A stretch of 22,095 nt of DNA. Source: an uncultured Alphaproteobacteria bacterium. GTDB taxonomy: Bacteria; Pseudomonadota; Alphaproteobacteria; RF32; CAG-239. The first letter of the stretch is position 1, and every line of letters starts with the position of its first letter. The translations under genes and the position numbers were made by a program. The notes under the pieces were generated by a model. It had not been told where the DNA came from, ran no database searches, and worked only from the letters and a program-made list of their open reading frames with translations. Location: contig CAKQKH010000024.1 in NCBI GenBank assembly GCA_934248075.1, positions 1 to 22,095 on the forward strand, given 5' to 3'. Positions 1 to 7,558 of the stretch are shown piece after piece.

Positions 1-42
1 GGCGACACCGGAGTTTACAAGATAGTAAATGAGGATGTCGCC
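1..42. repeat. Structured hairpin repeat, copy 1
   Basis: The outer arms GGCGACA (1-7) and TGTCGCC (36-42) pair perfectly. Inside, CC/GG form two pairs, G10 is bulged, GA (11-12) faces GA (31-32), and GTTTAC (13-18) pairs with GTAAAT (25-30) around the loop AAGATA. An identical copy lies at 288-329. Confidence 0.8.
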
Positions 43-144
43 GTCCTGCGCAAATTGCTCTAGAAAACCACTAGACACCCTCGCCTACTTGCACAATCTT
101 CAGCGAGATTGGATAACGTGCGTGTATAATAAGATTTTAGGGTA

Positions 145-185
145 ATGAAAGCGGAGCGTACATAAGTAGTACGTGAGCATTTCAT
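145..185. repeat. Structured hairpin repeat, copy 2 (different arms)
   Basis: It has the same plan as copy 1 but different arms: ATGAAA (145-150) pairs with TTTCAT (180-185), GC (151-152) with GC (177-178), and GCGTAC (156-161) with GTACGT (169-174). The facing GA dinucleotides (154-155 and 175-176), the bulged G before the first GA and the unpaired A before the 3' arm are kept. Confidence 0.8.
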
Positions 186-287
186 CAGCCCGACAAATCT
201 GTATTAGACACCAGTTAGACACCCTCGCTTATTTGCACAATCTTCAGCGAGGTTGGATAGTGGAATTTATAGAGTGATTTGAAAGGC

Positions 288-329
288 GGCGACACCGGAG
301 TTTACAAGATAGTAAATGAGGATGTCGCC
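288..329. repeat. Structured hairpin repeat, copy 3
   Basis: This is an exact second copy of the hairpin at 1-42, with GGCGACA/TGTCGCC arms and the GA/GA internal loop. It is followed by the same linker and lies about 115 bp beyond the ftsZ stop codon. Confidence 0.8.
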
Positions 330-375
330 GTCCTGCGCAAATTGCTCTAGAAAACCACTAGACAGCCTCGCCTAC

Positions 376-414
376 AACAAAAAAACGTTCTTTATAGCCC
401 AAAGAACGTTTTTT
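376..414 (-). terminator. Rho-independent terminator after ftsZ (possibly bidirectional)
   Basis: AACGTTCTTT (384-393) pairs perfectly with AAAGAACGTT (401-410) around a 7-nt loop. A-rich sequence on the left gives a U-tract for minus-strand transcripts leaving ftsZ, and a T-run on the right gives one for plus-strand transcripts. It lies about 35 bp after the ftsZ stop and separates the division operon from the repeat array. Confidence 0.85.
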
Positions 415-445
415 GCTGGTTTACAACTTATAATAATAAGACCGA

Positions 446-2125
446 TTATCTACGACGGCGTAAAAACGAAGGAATCTCGAGATTTAATTTATCTTCGGTT
501 TCAAAATCATTGTCGGAAAACGACGGAGACACCGGCTCCTGAACACGTTCATTTTCTTTTTGTTTTTTCCGATTGCGTTTGGCAATTGAAAAACCGGTGA
601 CTCTTTCAATAAAGGTCGGAATATGCTCGTCTTCGTCATCTTGCGTAACAATTAATTTTTCCGGTTCTTCCTCGCGACGGCTTGAAGCCATTACCGGACC
701 ATGCTCCGGAAACAATTCCGGCTCTTCTTCAATAACTCGCAAAGTTGTTTGCGGCTTAAAACTATCTTCGCTAGACAGCAACGCACTTTCAATTTGAGCC
801 TCGCTTGTATTTTCCTCAGGCTTATTGATAATTGCCTTAAACAAAGAGGTTGCATTTGGCATGTCTTCTAAAACACCGGATTTATCCAGTGAATCAAAAT
901 CGTTAAATTTTACCGGCTGTTCCTCACTGACAGCCACTGACATAACCTCATCGTCTTTATCATCATCGGACAAAATGTTCATATTTTCGACGACTTCTTC
1001 AACCTCGGGAGTTTCAACCGGTTTGGTGGCCGCAAAAACTTCCAAATTAGATTCGATTACCTCGCGAGAGGCCGTGTTTTCGCTCTCAACTTTGGCAAAA
1101 TTATCCTGAATATGCGGCAAGGTCGCTTGCGGAATCTGGCTACGTTTGATTCCCTCGCCCTCAATTCCTGTCGCCACGATAGAAACTCTTATTTTACCAC
1201 CCAAAGTTTCGTCAAAACTTGAGCCGAAAATAATATTTGCGTCTTCATCAACTTCTTCTTTAATCCGACTTGCGGCCTCGTCAATTTCAAACAGTGTGAT
1301 ATCCGAACCGCCGGTAATGTTAATCAACACGCCCTTTGCCCCATGCATCGAGCAATCATCAAGCAAAGGATTTGCCAAAGCTTGCTCGGCTGCTTTAATG
1401 GCGCGATCTTCGCCTTCAGCCTCGCCGGTACCCATAATTGCTTTGCCTTTGTCTTCCATAATCGCTTTGATATCGGCAAAATCCAAATTAATCAACCCCG
1501 GCATCATCATCAAATCGGTTATTGAGCGCACGCCGGCATAAAGCACGTTATCAGCCATTACAAATGCGTCAACCAAAGTAGTGTTTTTGTCGGCGATTCT
1601 AAACAAATTTTGGTTAGGAATTACAATTATGCTATCAACTTCTTTAGTAAAATTTACCAGCGCCTGCTCGGCGGTCTCATAGCGTTTTTTCCCCTCAAAC
1701 TGAAAAGGCTTAGTAACCACGCCGACTGTCAAAATTCCTTTTTCTTTGGCAATTTTTGCCACTACCGGAGCCGCGCCCGAACCTGTGCCGCCGCCCATGC
1801 CGGCCGTAATAAACACCATATTGGCGCCTTCAAGCTCACGCTCAATTTCTTCACGAGCTTCTTCTGCCGCCAGTTTGCCAACCTCCGGACGAGCGCCGGC
1901 GCCAAGACCTTTAGTAGTTTCCAATCCCAGCTGAATCTTCCGGCTGGCCTTAGAGTTTTCCAGAGCCTGCGCATCAGTATTGGCAACAATAAAATCTATT
2001 CCTTCCAGATTCTGGGTAATCATATTGTTCACGGCATTACCACCGCCGCCGCCAACTCCGATAACCGAGATTCTTGGCTTCAGTTGCATAACAGTTTTTT
2101 CAGGTACAGCTAGCTTAATTGACAT
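446..2125 (-). CDS. ftsZ: Cell division protein FtsZ
   Basis: Tubulin-like GTPase that polymerises into the cytoplasmic Z-ring and recruits the divisome. The N-terminal nucleotide-binding GVGGGGGNAVNNM motif is at about residues 23-35 and the tubulin signature GGGTGSG at 111-117. The T7-loop stretch NLDFADIK is present. The GTPase core ends near residue 320, followed by a long acidic, low-complexity linker of about 220 residues and the C-terminal peptide IPSFLRRRR, which in this family binds FtsA and other partners. The ATG at 2125 is chosen because GGAG lies 10 bases upstream. An in-frame GTG at 2158 would add 11 unconserved residues and sits in the loop of an inverted repeat. The protein has 559 residues, longer than most FtsZ because of the linker. 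It is the last gene of the operon, before a terminator. Confidence 0.97.
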   Translation of the reverse strand: MSIKLAVPEKTVMQLKPRISVIGVGGGGGNAVNNMITQNLEGIDFIVANTDAQALENSKASRKIQLGLETTKGLGAGARPEVGKLAAEEAREEIERELEGANMVFITAGMGGGTGSGAAPVVAKIAKEKGILTVGVVTKPFQFEGKKRYETAEQALVNFTKEVDSIIVIPNQNLFRIADKNTTLVDAFVMADNVLYAGVRSITDLMMMPGLINLDFADIKAIMEDKGKAIMGTGEAEGEDRAIKAAEQALANPLLDDCSMHGAKGVLINITGGSDITLFEIDEAASRIKEEVDEDANIIFGSSFDETLGGKIRVSIVATGIEGEGIKRSQIPQATLPHIQDNFAKVESENTASREVIESNLEVFAATKPVETPEVEEVVENMNILSDDDKDDEVMSVAVSEEQPVKFNDFDSLDKSGVLEDMPNATSLFKAIINKPEENTSEAQIESALLSSEDSFKPQTTLRVIEEEPELFPEHGPVMASSRREEEPEKLIVTQDDEDEHIPTFIERVTGFSIAKRNRKKQKENERVQEPVSPSFSDNDFETEDKLNLEIPSFLRRRR

Positions 2126-2147
2126 GGTAATTCTTACTCCCAAAATC

Positions 2148-2165
2148 CTAAATTTCACAATTTAG
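2148..2165. repeat. Inverted repeat in the ftsA-ftsZ spacer
   Basis: CTAAATT (2148-2154) and AATTTAG (2159-2165) form a 7-bp stem with a 4-nt loop. It sits about 23 bp upstream of the chosen ftsZ ATG, in the only sizeable gap (91 bp) within the otherwise tight mraY-to-ftsZ gene string. It could be a leader hairpin or an operator, but no function can be assigned from sequence alone. Confidence 0.5.
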
Positions 2166-2216
2166 AATAGGATACCGCCAATACCTTAAGGTTTAGTTAC
2201 CAAGGAAATATTTTTC

Positions 2217-3473
2217 TTAAAAAATCTGTTTTAACCAAGAAAAAACTCTGCCAATTCCATTGCCGTTTCCATGAATTGGCTTATTGACAATTTTATCTGG
2301 TTTGCGCTCGGTGTAATTTAGCGCAAACAGCAACATACCGATGCTGGTTGAAAAAGACGGTCCATATAAAATATCCGGCAAATTCAAAATATTTTTCGGA
2401 CGTCCCAAGCGCACTTGTTTGTCCAACACCACCGAGGCGATTTCCCGCACTCCGGCCAACTGTGATGCCCCGCCGGTCAAAACCACCCGATGACTTGATG
2501 CGTCTTTGAGTCCGGCCTCCGCCAACTTGCGATTGACCATCTCAAAAGTTTCTTCAATCCGCGGCTGAATTATCTCAGTCAGTTTCGCCCGCGAAATTTG
2601 TCTGATGCTGCTGTCGTCTTCTTCTCCGACCGGATAGACATTAATGGTCTCTTCTTTGTCCTGAGTGCTGTAAAAGGCGCAACCATGCAAAGTTTTTAGT
2701 CTCTCCGCGTGCGGGAATGATGTCGCCAATCCATATGCAATATCATTAGTAACATTATTTCCGCCAACCGGCAAAGATGCAAAATAAACCGGATAGCCAT
2801 GATAAAAACTGGCGATAGACGTCGTGCCGCCGCCCATATCCACAACCGTAGCCCCTAACTCGCGTTCATCATCAACCAGACAAGCCAAACCTGAGGCATA
2901 AGACGCAAAAGCTTTGCCGGCAATCTCCAATCTGGCGTTTTCAATCACCGTGGCAACATTACGATACACAATGTCAGGAACCAAACCAAACAAAATATCA
3001 ACCGAAAGATTTTCACCGAAGATATTGCGCGGATCTTTTAAATCCACCCCGCCATCAAGTCTATAATTGGTCGGCAGGCAATGGATCAGCTCACAACCGT
3101 CAACATTAACCTTGTGGACACCCTTGTCAATAACCTTGGCCAAATCACTTTCATTAACCGGACGATTCTTATTCAGACTTATGGTGGAATCTTTAATCGC
3201 GCTCTTAACCTTATCACCCGAGATATTGACAATCACCCGATTAATCCGTTCATTTGCCATTTGCTCGGCGGCCTCAACCGCATTGCACACCGAAATAGTT
3301 GCCTGATTGATATTGGTGATAACGCCGCTATTTATCCCCTTGGAAGCATTATACCCATATCCGGCAATGTTAATCCGTTTATCTCGACTCATTTTGGCAA
3401 TAATACAACATACCTTAGATGATCCTATATCTAAAGCTGCGATTGTCGTCGGCCGATTAAACGAGTGTGACAC
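2217..3473 (-). CDS. ftsA: Cell division protein FtsA
   Basis: Actin-like ATPase that tethers FtsZ filaments to the inner membrane and helps recruit later divisome proteins. The phosphate-1 motif AALDIGSSK is at residues 12-20, phosphate-2 VVDMGGGTTS at 210-219, and the adenosine motif LTGGAS is near residue 335. The last residues, GRVFSWLKQIF, look like the amphipathic membrane-targeting helix. At 418 residues the length is normal. The start is GTG at 3473, preceded by AGGGAG at good spacing. An ATG alternative would remove part of the first ATPase strand. It begins 13 bp after the ftsQ stop, so translation is probably linked. ftsZ follows after a 91-bp gap. Confidence 0.97.
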   Translation of the reverse strand: MSHSFNRPTTIAALDIGSSKVCCIIAKMSRDKRINIAGYGYNASKGINSGVITNINQATISVCNAVEAAEQMANERINRVIVNISGDKVKSAIKDSTISLNKNRPVNESDLAKVIDKGVHKVNVDGCELIHCLPTNYRLDGGVDLKDPRNIFGENLSVDILFGLVPDIVYRNVATVIENARLEIAGKAFASYASGLACLVDDERELGATVVDMGGGTTSIASFYHGYPVYFASLPVGGNNVTNDIAYGLATSFPHAERLKTLHGCAFYSTQDKEETINVYPVGEEDDSSIRQISRAKLTEIIQPRIEETFEMVNRKLAEAGLKDASSHRVVLTGGASQLAGVREIASVVLDKQVRLGRPKNILNLPDILYGPSFSTSIGMLLFALNYTERKPDKIVNKPIHGNGNGIGRVFSWLKQIF

Positions 3474-3486
3474 GATTACTCCCTCT

Positions 3487-4371
3487 TTACAATTTATGTT
3501 CCGCAGCTTTTTGCAGTTCGAACGTTTTACCCGAACCGCCGCGCCGCAACTTTACCACCACTTTATCTGGCAATCTTAAATCAATTATGGTTAATTTACG
3601 CTTAAAAATTCCTTTGGTCGCATCTAATTTTACCAACTTTTTCCACGCCTGAGCAATATTTTCTTCCGGCAGTTTTACTGTGATGCCGTCGCGAATATCG
3701 TCCAAAATCAAATTCCAACGCCGTCCGGAAATAAAATTCGCCACCTTAACCCGACTTATATAATCATTGTCTTCGTTCTTAAGCGCCTGCATCAGATTCT
3801 TAAAATTTTCCGGCGCTCCGGCTCCCACAATCAGCAAAATCGGCTCACCAATCCGATAATCAGCCTTAATCACCTCACCATCGGCATCAAGCGGATAAAA
3901 TTTCTCATTAATCTGCCAAATAGCTTTAACTTCACGCTCAATCAGACGAATATTCACCACATTAGGAAAATATCCTTTCCGCACCATAGCCTCCTTAACC
4001 CACGGCAAGGTTTCCAGTTGCTGTTTGACCTTATAGACATCAAGCTTGAGCATATTTGCGCCGCGTTCTAACCCCAAAACCTGATTAATTTCCGCTTTGC
4101 TTGTGTGTTCTCGACCGCTAACGACAATATCTTCAAGAACCAACCCCTGTCTTCCGCCCCACTCAAACAAACAATCTTTGATTTCATCTATTCGTTTGTT
4201 AACCAAATCATTTTTTAGAGTAATGATAATCGCCGCCAACACAAAAATAAATCCCAAAACCGCAACCGTGCCGGCCAACCGCCACGGCCACTCTCTTTCC
4301 GGACGGAGAACCGCGCCAGTCTGGACTTTTGATACTTCCGGCTGATTGTCTGTTTTGGTCTTATTGCTCAT
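3487..4371 (-). CDS. ftsQ: Cell division protein FtsQ
   Basis: Bitopic inner-membrane protein that bridges early and late divisome components, in the FtsQBL complex of other bacteria. A basic cytoplasmic N-terminus of about 30 residues is followed by one membrane segment (near residues 32-52, LAGTVAVLGFIFVLAAIIIT). Next comes a POTRA-like domain containing VVSGREHTS and LPWVKEAMVRKGYFPNVVNI, then an FtsQ/DivIB-type domain with IWQINEKFYPLDADGEVI. Its 294 residues fit the family. The ATG is 2 bp after the murB stop, showing tight coupling. The identification rests on domain order plus the murB-ftsQ-ftsA context, because FtsQ sequences are weakly conserved. Confidence 0.92.
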   Translation of the reverse strand: MSNKTKTDNQPEVSKVQTGAVLRPEREWPWRLAGTVAVLGFIFVLAAIIITLKNDLVNKRIDEIKDCLFEWGGRQGLVLEDIVVSGREHTSKAEINQVLGLERGANMLKLDVYKVKQQLETLPWVKEAMVRKGYFPNVVNIRLIEREVKAIWQINEKFYPLDADGEVIKADYRIGEPILLIVGAGAPENFKNLMQALKNEDNDYISRVKVANFISGRRWNLILDDIRDGITVKLPEENIAQAWKKLVKLDATKGIFKRKLTIIDLRLPDKVVVKLRRGGSGKTFELQKAAEHKL

Positions 4372-4373
4372 GA

Positions 4374-5297
4374 CTATTTCTGAATGCCCATTCGTTTAAT
4401 TTCCCACTCCAACGTGATAGAAGTGCTGTCTTTTACTCTCTGCACTATTGTCTCGCCCAACGTCTCAATATCCAGAGCCGTGGCATGCCCCGTATTAACC
4501 AAAAAATTGCAATGTTTGTCAGAGACCCTCGCGCCACCGACGTGCAAATTTGCGCAACCCGCGGTTTTTATCAGTTTCCAAGCTCGCAGTCCTTCCGGAT
4601 TCTTAAAGGTCGATCCGGCGGTTCGCACATTGTGAGGCTGAGTTTTCAAACGATAATTTTTCTGTTCATTAATAATTTTCAGCGTCTCTTCGGGATCTTG
4701 CGGCATTACCTTCAAGGTTAGAGCCGTGATAATCCAATCATCTGGAAACAAACTGCTGCGATAAGATAGTGACAAATCAGCAACCGGAACTTCCCTAATT
4801 TCCCCATCGCCATTGATTATCGTCGCGCGCAACAACACATCTTTTAGCTCCTTGCCAAAACATCCGGCATTGGTTTTTATCGCTCCCCCCAAATGTCCGG
4901 GAATAGAAACCAAAAACTCAAGTCCCCCCAATTTGTTTTCCAGCATAATTTTCTTCAAATCCGCATTGCGCATTCCGGCGCCGCAGGTGATTTCCCCTTC
5001 ACCTTTGACCCACTTTTTAAAATACGGACCATCCAATTTAATCACAACCCCCGGAATTCCGCCGTCTCTAACCAACAGATTAGAACCTCCGCCAACCACA
5101 TATATCGGCAAATTATAAGGTCTTGCCTTCAAGAACCAGCTTAAATCGGCGTCATCTTCCGGAAAATACATAACCTCGGCAGGGCCGCCCACAGCCAACC
5201 AAGTATGTTTGGACATTGGTTCATCGCAACGATACTTGCCCCGCACATCAGGCAGCAGCTTTACCAACTCATTTTTTTTGTTTCCCCAACCAAACAT
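4374..5297 (-). CDS. murB: UDP-N-acetylenolpyruvoylglucosamine reductase MurB
   Basis: FAD-dependent enzyme that uses NADPH to reduce UDP-GlcNAc-enolpyruvate to UDP-MurNAc in the cytoplasm, the second committed step of peptidoglycan precursor synthesis. The FAD-binding stretch VVGGGSNLLVRDGG is at 67-80 and SIPGHLGGAIKTNAG at 131-145. An arginine sits in SYRSSLF (R180), the proton-donating serine in AGSTFKNP (S229), and the catalytic glutamate in LEWEIKRMG (about E299). VSDKHCNFLVN is the usual C-terminal signature. The 307 residues match short MurB proteins. It starts 16 bp after the murG stop and runs into ftsQ. The murC and ddl genes that often flank it in alphaproteobacteria are absent. 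Confidence 0.96.
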   Translation of the reverse strand: MFGWGNKKNELVKLLPDVRGKYRCDEPMSKHTWLAVGGPAEVMYFPEDDADLSWFLKARPYNLPIYVVGGGSNLLVRDGGIPGVVIKLDGPYFKKWVKGEGEITCGAGMRNADLKKIMLENKLGGLEFLVSIPGHLGGAIKTNAGCFGKELKDVLLRATIINGDGEIREVPVADLSLSYRSSLFPDDWIITALTLKVMPQDPEETLKIINEQKNYRLKTQPHNVRTAGSTFKNPEGLRAWKLIKTAGCANLHVGGARVSDKHCNFLVNTGHATALDIETLGETIVQRVKDSTSITLEWEIKRMGIQK

Positions 5298-5313
5298 TTA
5301 CGCCTCCTTCAGT

Positions 5314-6429
5314 TCAACCTTTGATAACCATTTGCTCAATACCGTCAGCCAGACGCTTTGCCGCATTGTTAATCCCGACTTTTTGCGCTTTTTCCGACAT
5401 AAGTTTCAACCGCGGATAATCACTGGCCCATTCCTCAATAATTTTTTTCAACTTTTCAGCCGTCAACTCCCGCTGATTGATAACAATTCCCGCTCCGGCT
5501 TCAGCAATTTCAGCGGCATTGGAGGTTTGGTGATCATCGGCGGCGGTAGGCAACGGCACCAAAATTGATGGCACCCCGACTACGGCAATTTCAGAAACAG
5601 AAGACGCTCCCGAACGAGATATCACTATATGAGATCCTCGATACAAATCCGGCATATTGTCAAAAAAGTGTTTGACCACCAGCTCCGCGCCGCTGTTTTC
5701 ATAAGCTCTGGCAATATCGTTTTCTTCACCACTGCGACATTGCTGATAAATCTTCAAACTTTGCCGCAATTTTTTCGGCAACAACTGCACTGCTTCCGGC
5801 ACAACATCGCCAAATATTTTAGCGCCCTGACTGCCGCCCAAGACCAAAATCTGTAATTTATCTTGCAAACCGAGCGACGGATACGATTGGTTTGCGGCGG
5901 CAACTATCGCCGCTCTCACCGGCATTCCGCAAACTATACTATTGCCAGAAGTCGGAGCATACTTAACTTTACGAAAACTCTGCCCAACCAAATCGGCATA
6001 CCTGCTCAAAAAACGATTAGTTCGGCTCATTACCGAATTTTGTTCATGAATAACCAGTTTAGTGCCTGAAAGTATCGCCGCCACACAGGCCGGAAAAGAT
6101 GCATATCCGCCAAAACCGACAACGCATAAAGGCTTTTCGCGCCACAATACCCAAGCCGCCTGAGCAATTCCAATCATAGTTTTGCACAAACTCTTAATTT
6201 TAAACAGCTTGGATTTTCCGACAATACCGCCTGACCACACCGCCACATTCGGAATCTCTCCCAGTTTGCCTTTGTAGTTGTCCTTGCCTCTCTTATCCGT
6301 GATCAACTTTAGTCGATAACCGCGAGCAATCAATTCTTCCGCCAGCGCCTCGGCCGGATAAACATGTCCGCCGGTTCCGCCCGCGGTCAACACAATCAAC
6401 GGTTTGGAAACGCTTTTAGTAGTCTTCAT
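5314..6429 (-). CDS. murG: Lipid II synthase MurG (UDP-GlcNAc transferase)
   Basis: Peripheral inner-membrane GT28 glycosyltransferase that adds GlcNAc from UDP-GlcNAc to lipid I, giving lipid II. The N-terminal glycine-rich loop TAGGTGGHVYPA is at about residues 15-26. VGFGGYASFP and HEQNSVMSRTN follow. The donor-site motifs VLGGSQGA and SRSGASSVSEIAVVGVPSIL, with a downstream DDHQTSNA, lie in the C-terminal half. The start is the ATG at 6429, because GGAGG lies 6 bases before it. An upstream in-frame ATG at 6450 would add seven basic residues without a ribosome site. The first 14 bp overlap the end of ftsW, suggesting translational coupling. The chosen start gives 371 residues. Confidence 0.97.
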   Translation of the reverse strand: MKTTKSVSKPLIVLTAGGTGGHVYPAEALAEELIARGYRLKLITDKRGKDNYKGKLGEIPNVAVWSGGIVGKSKLFKIKSLCKTMIGIAQAAWVLWREKPLCVVGFGGYASFPACVAAILSGTKLVIHEQNSVMSRTNRFLSRYADLVGQSFRKVKYAPTSGNSIVCGMPVRAAIVAAANQSYPSLGLQDKLQILVLGGSQGAKIFGDVVPEAVQLLPKKLRQSLKIYQQCRSGEENDIARAYENSGAELVVKHFFDNMPDLYRGSHIVISRSGASSVSEIAVVGVPSILVPLPTAADDHQTSNAAEIAEAGAGIVINQRELTAEKLKKIIEEWASDYPRLKLMSEKAQKVGINNAAKRLADGIEQMVIKG

Positions 6430-7549
6430 CTTTTTCCTCCGCATGAACATTTTTACGCGTTATGGCCAACAACATTCCCATACCGGCAGCCACTCCTAGC
6501 AACGAAGATCCGCCATAAGAAATCAGCGGCAAAGCCATTCCTTTGGTTGGAATTATGTGCATAGTTGAGCTGATGTTGATCAAGCTTTGCAACCCAAAAC
6601 TGGCCGCCAGACCGGAAGACGCCAGCACAATAAATAAATTATTATCTTTGCTGGAAATCATCAATGAACGAATTACAATCGCCGCATACAATCCGACGAT
6701 TATCAGGCACAATATCATTCCATATTCTTCAGCCGCTACCGCAAAAATAAAGTCCGTATGCGCATCGGGAATATGCATTTTAACCACGCCTTCGCCCGGC
6801 CCGACCCCAAACAAATTGCCATTTTCAAAAGCCTCTAAAGACTTCTTCACTTGATAGCTCAAATTATTCTCGCTGGTAAAATATTGATGCATGCGCACTT
6901 GTATATGCGGAAACACAAAATACGCCCCGCACAATCCTAGCGCTCCCAACACCCCCAAACCAACAACAATCCACAAAGGCAAACCGGCCAAAAAAAGTTG
7001 GAATCCCCAAATCAGGGTAACCACGATCGACATTCCGATATCAGGCTGTAGCACCAGTAACAACAATGTAAACAAAAACAAACACGCCGACAATGTATAT
7101 CCCGGAAATTCCTGATATTTCTTTTGCCCCTCAAACAACCAGGCCGCCACCACCACAAATGTCGGCTTGACAAATTCTGATGGCTGCAAAGAAAAGAACC
7201 CCAAAGATATCCACCGGTGCGCGCCTTTAACTTCCGCCCCCCAAAACAGCGTAATAATCATCAAGATTATCGTCAACACATAGCCAACCACCGCAATTCG
7301 GCGAATAGATTTAAGGCTGAGCATTGATAAAAACAACATTCCGCCAACGGCCAAAGGCAAAAAAATAAACTGCTTTTTAATAAAATAAAAACTGCCTCTA
7401 CCGATTCTGTTTGCCACTGCCGGCGAAGCCGAAATACTCAAAAAAGCCCCTATTGCGATGATTATGCCAATCATCACCAGCAACGGTTTGTCAACCGTCC
7501 ACCACCAATTTGCCAATGTACTGCGGCTATTGCGAGAAAAAGAAATCAA
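6416..7549 (-). CDS. ftsW: Lipid II polymerase / division protein FtsW
   Basis: SEDS-family integral membrane glycosyltransferase that polymerises lipid II at the septum with its cognate class B PBP. Around ten hydrophobic segments are visible. The family signature HRWISLGFFSLQPSEFVKP is near residues 110-130, and PLISYGGSSLLGVAAGMGML is near the C-terminus. Length (377 residues) fits FtsW, and the mraY-murG context favours FtsW over RodA. The reading frame opens with TTG at 7549, with GAGG 6 bases upstream and no ATG before residue 27, so TTG is the best start. It begins 9 bp after the mraY stop. murD, normally between mraY and ftsW, is missing. Confidence 0.95.
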   Translation of the reverse strand: MISFSRNSRSTLANWWWTVDKPLLVMIGIIIAIGAFLSISASPAVANRIGRGSFYFIKKQFIFLPLAVGGMLFLSMLSLKSIRRIAVVGYVLTIILMIITLFWGAEVKGAHRWISLGFFSLQPSEFVKPTFVVVAAWLFEGQKKYQEFPGYTLSACLFLFTLLLLVLQPDIGMSIVVTLIWGFQLFLAGLPLWIVVGLGVLGALGLCGAYFVFPHIQVRMHQYFTSENNLSYQVKKSLEAFENGNLFGVGPGEGVVKMHIPDAHTDFIFAVAAEEYGMILCLIIVGLYAAIVIRSLMISSKDNNLFIVLASSGLAASFGLQSLINISSTMHIIPTKGMALPLISYGGSSLLGVAAGMGMLLAITRKNVHAEEKDEDY

Positions 7550-7558
7550 TTTGCGCCT

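Larger units (their letters stand above)
1..375. repeat. Periodic array of composite hairpin repeats (about 144-bp period)
   Basis: This gene-free stretch downstream of ftsZ is built from recurring modules. An 88-bp block at 1-88 recurs at 288-375 with one mismatch. A 44-bp block at 72-115 recurs at 216-259 with three mismatches. A foldable hairpin starts at 1, 145 and 288, giving a period of 143-144 bp. Each unit reads hairpin, then a linker containing CAAATTGCTCTAGAAAACC, then TAGACACCCTCG with a second weak stem (CTCGC/GCGAG), then an AT-rich joint with TATAGAGTRATTT. A 53-bp part (31-83) recurs at 17973-18025, so this is a family dispersed in the genome. No protein is supported here. The left edge may be cut by the window. 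Confidence 0.9.

Noticed and set aside
1..42. Kink-turn interpretation of the GA/GA internal loop
   Set aside because: A standard kink-turn needs a three-base bulge next to the tandem G-A pairs; here only one G is unpaired, so the name is not justified.
1..375. Possible CRISPR array because of regularly spaced repeats
   Set aside because: The period is about 144 bp, the spacers are themselves repeated rather than unique, and no cas gene is present.
316..600. 94-residue plus-strand open frame
   Set aside because: It runs through the repeat array and the terminator hairpin into antisense ftsZ.
2126..2158. GTG start of ftsZ at 2158
   Set aside because: It adds 11 unconserved residues, lies in an inverted-repeat loop, and the ATG at 2125 has a well-placed GGAG.
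6430..6450. Upstream ATG for murG
   Set aside because: There is no ribosome site ahead of it, while the ATG at 6429 has GGAGG at 6 bases.
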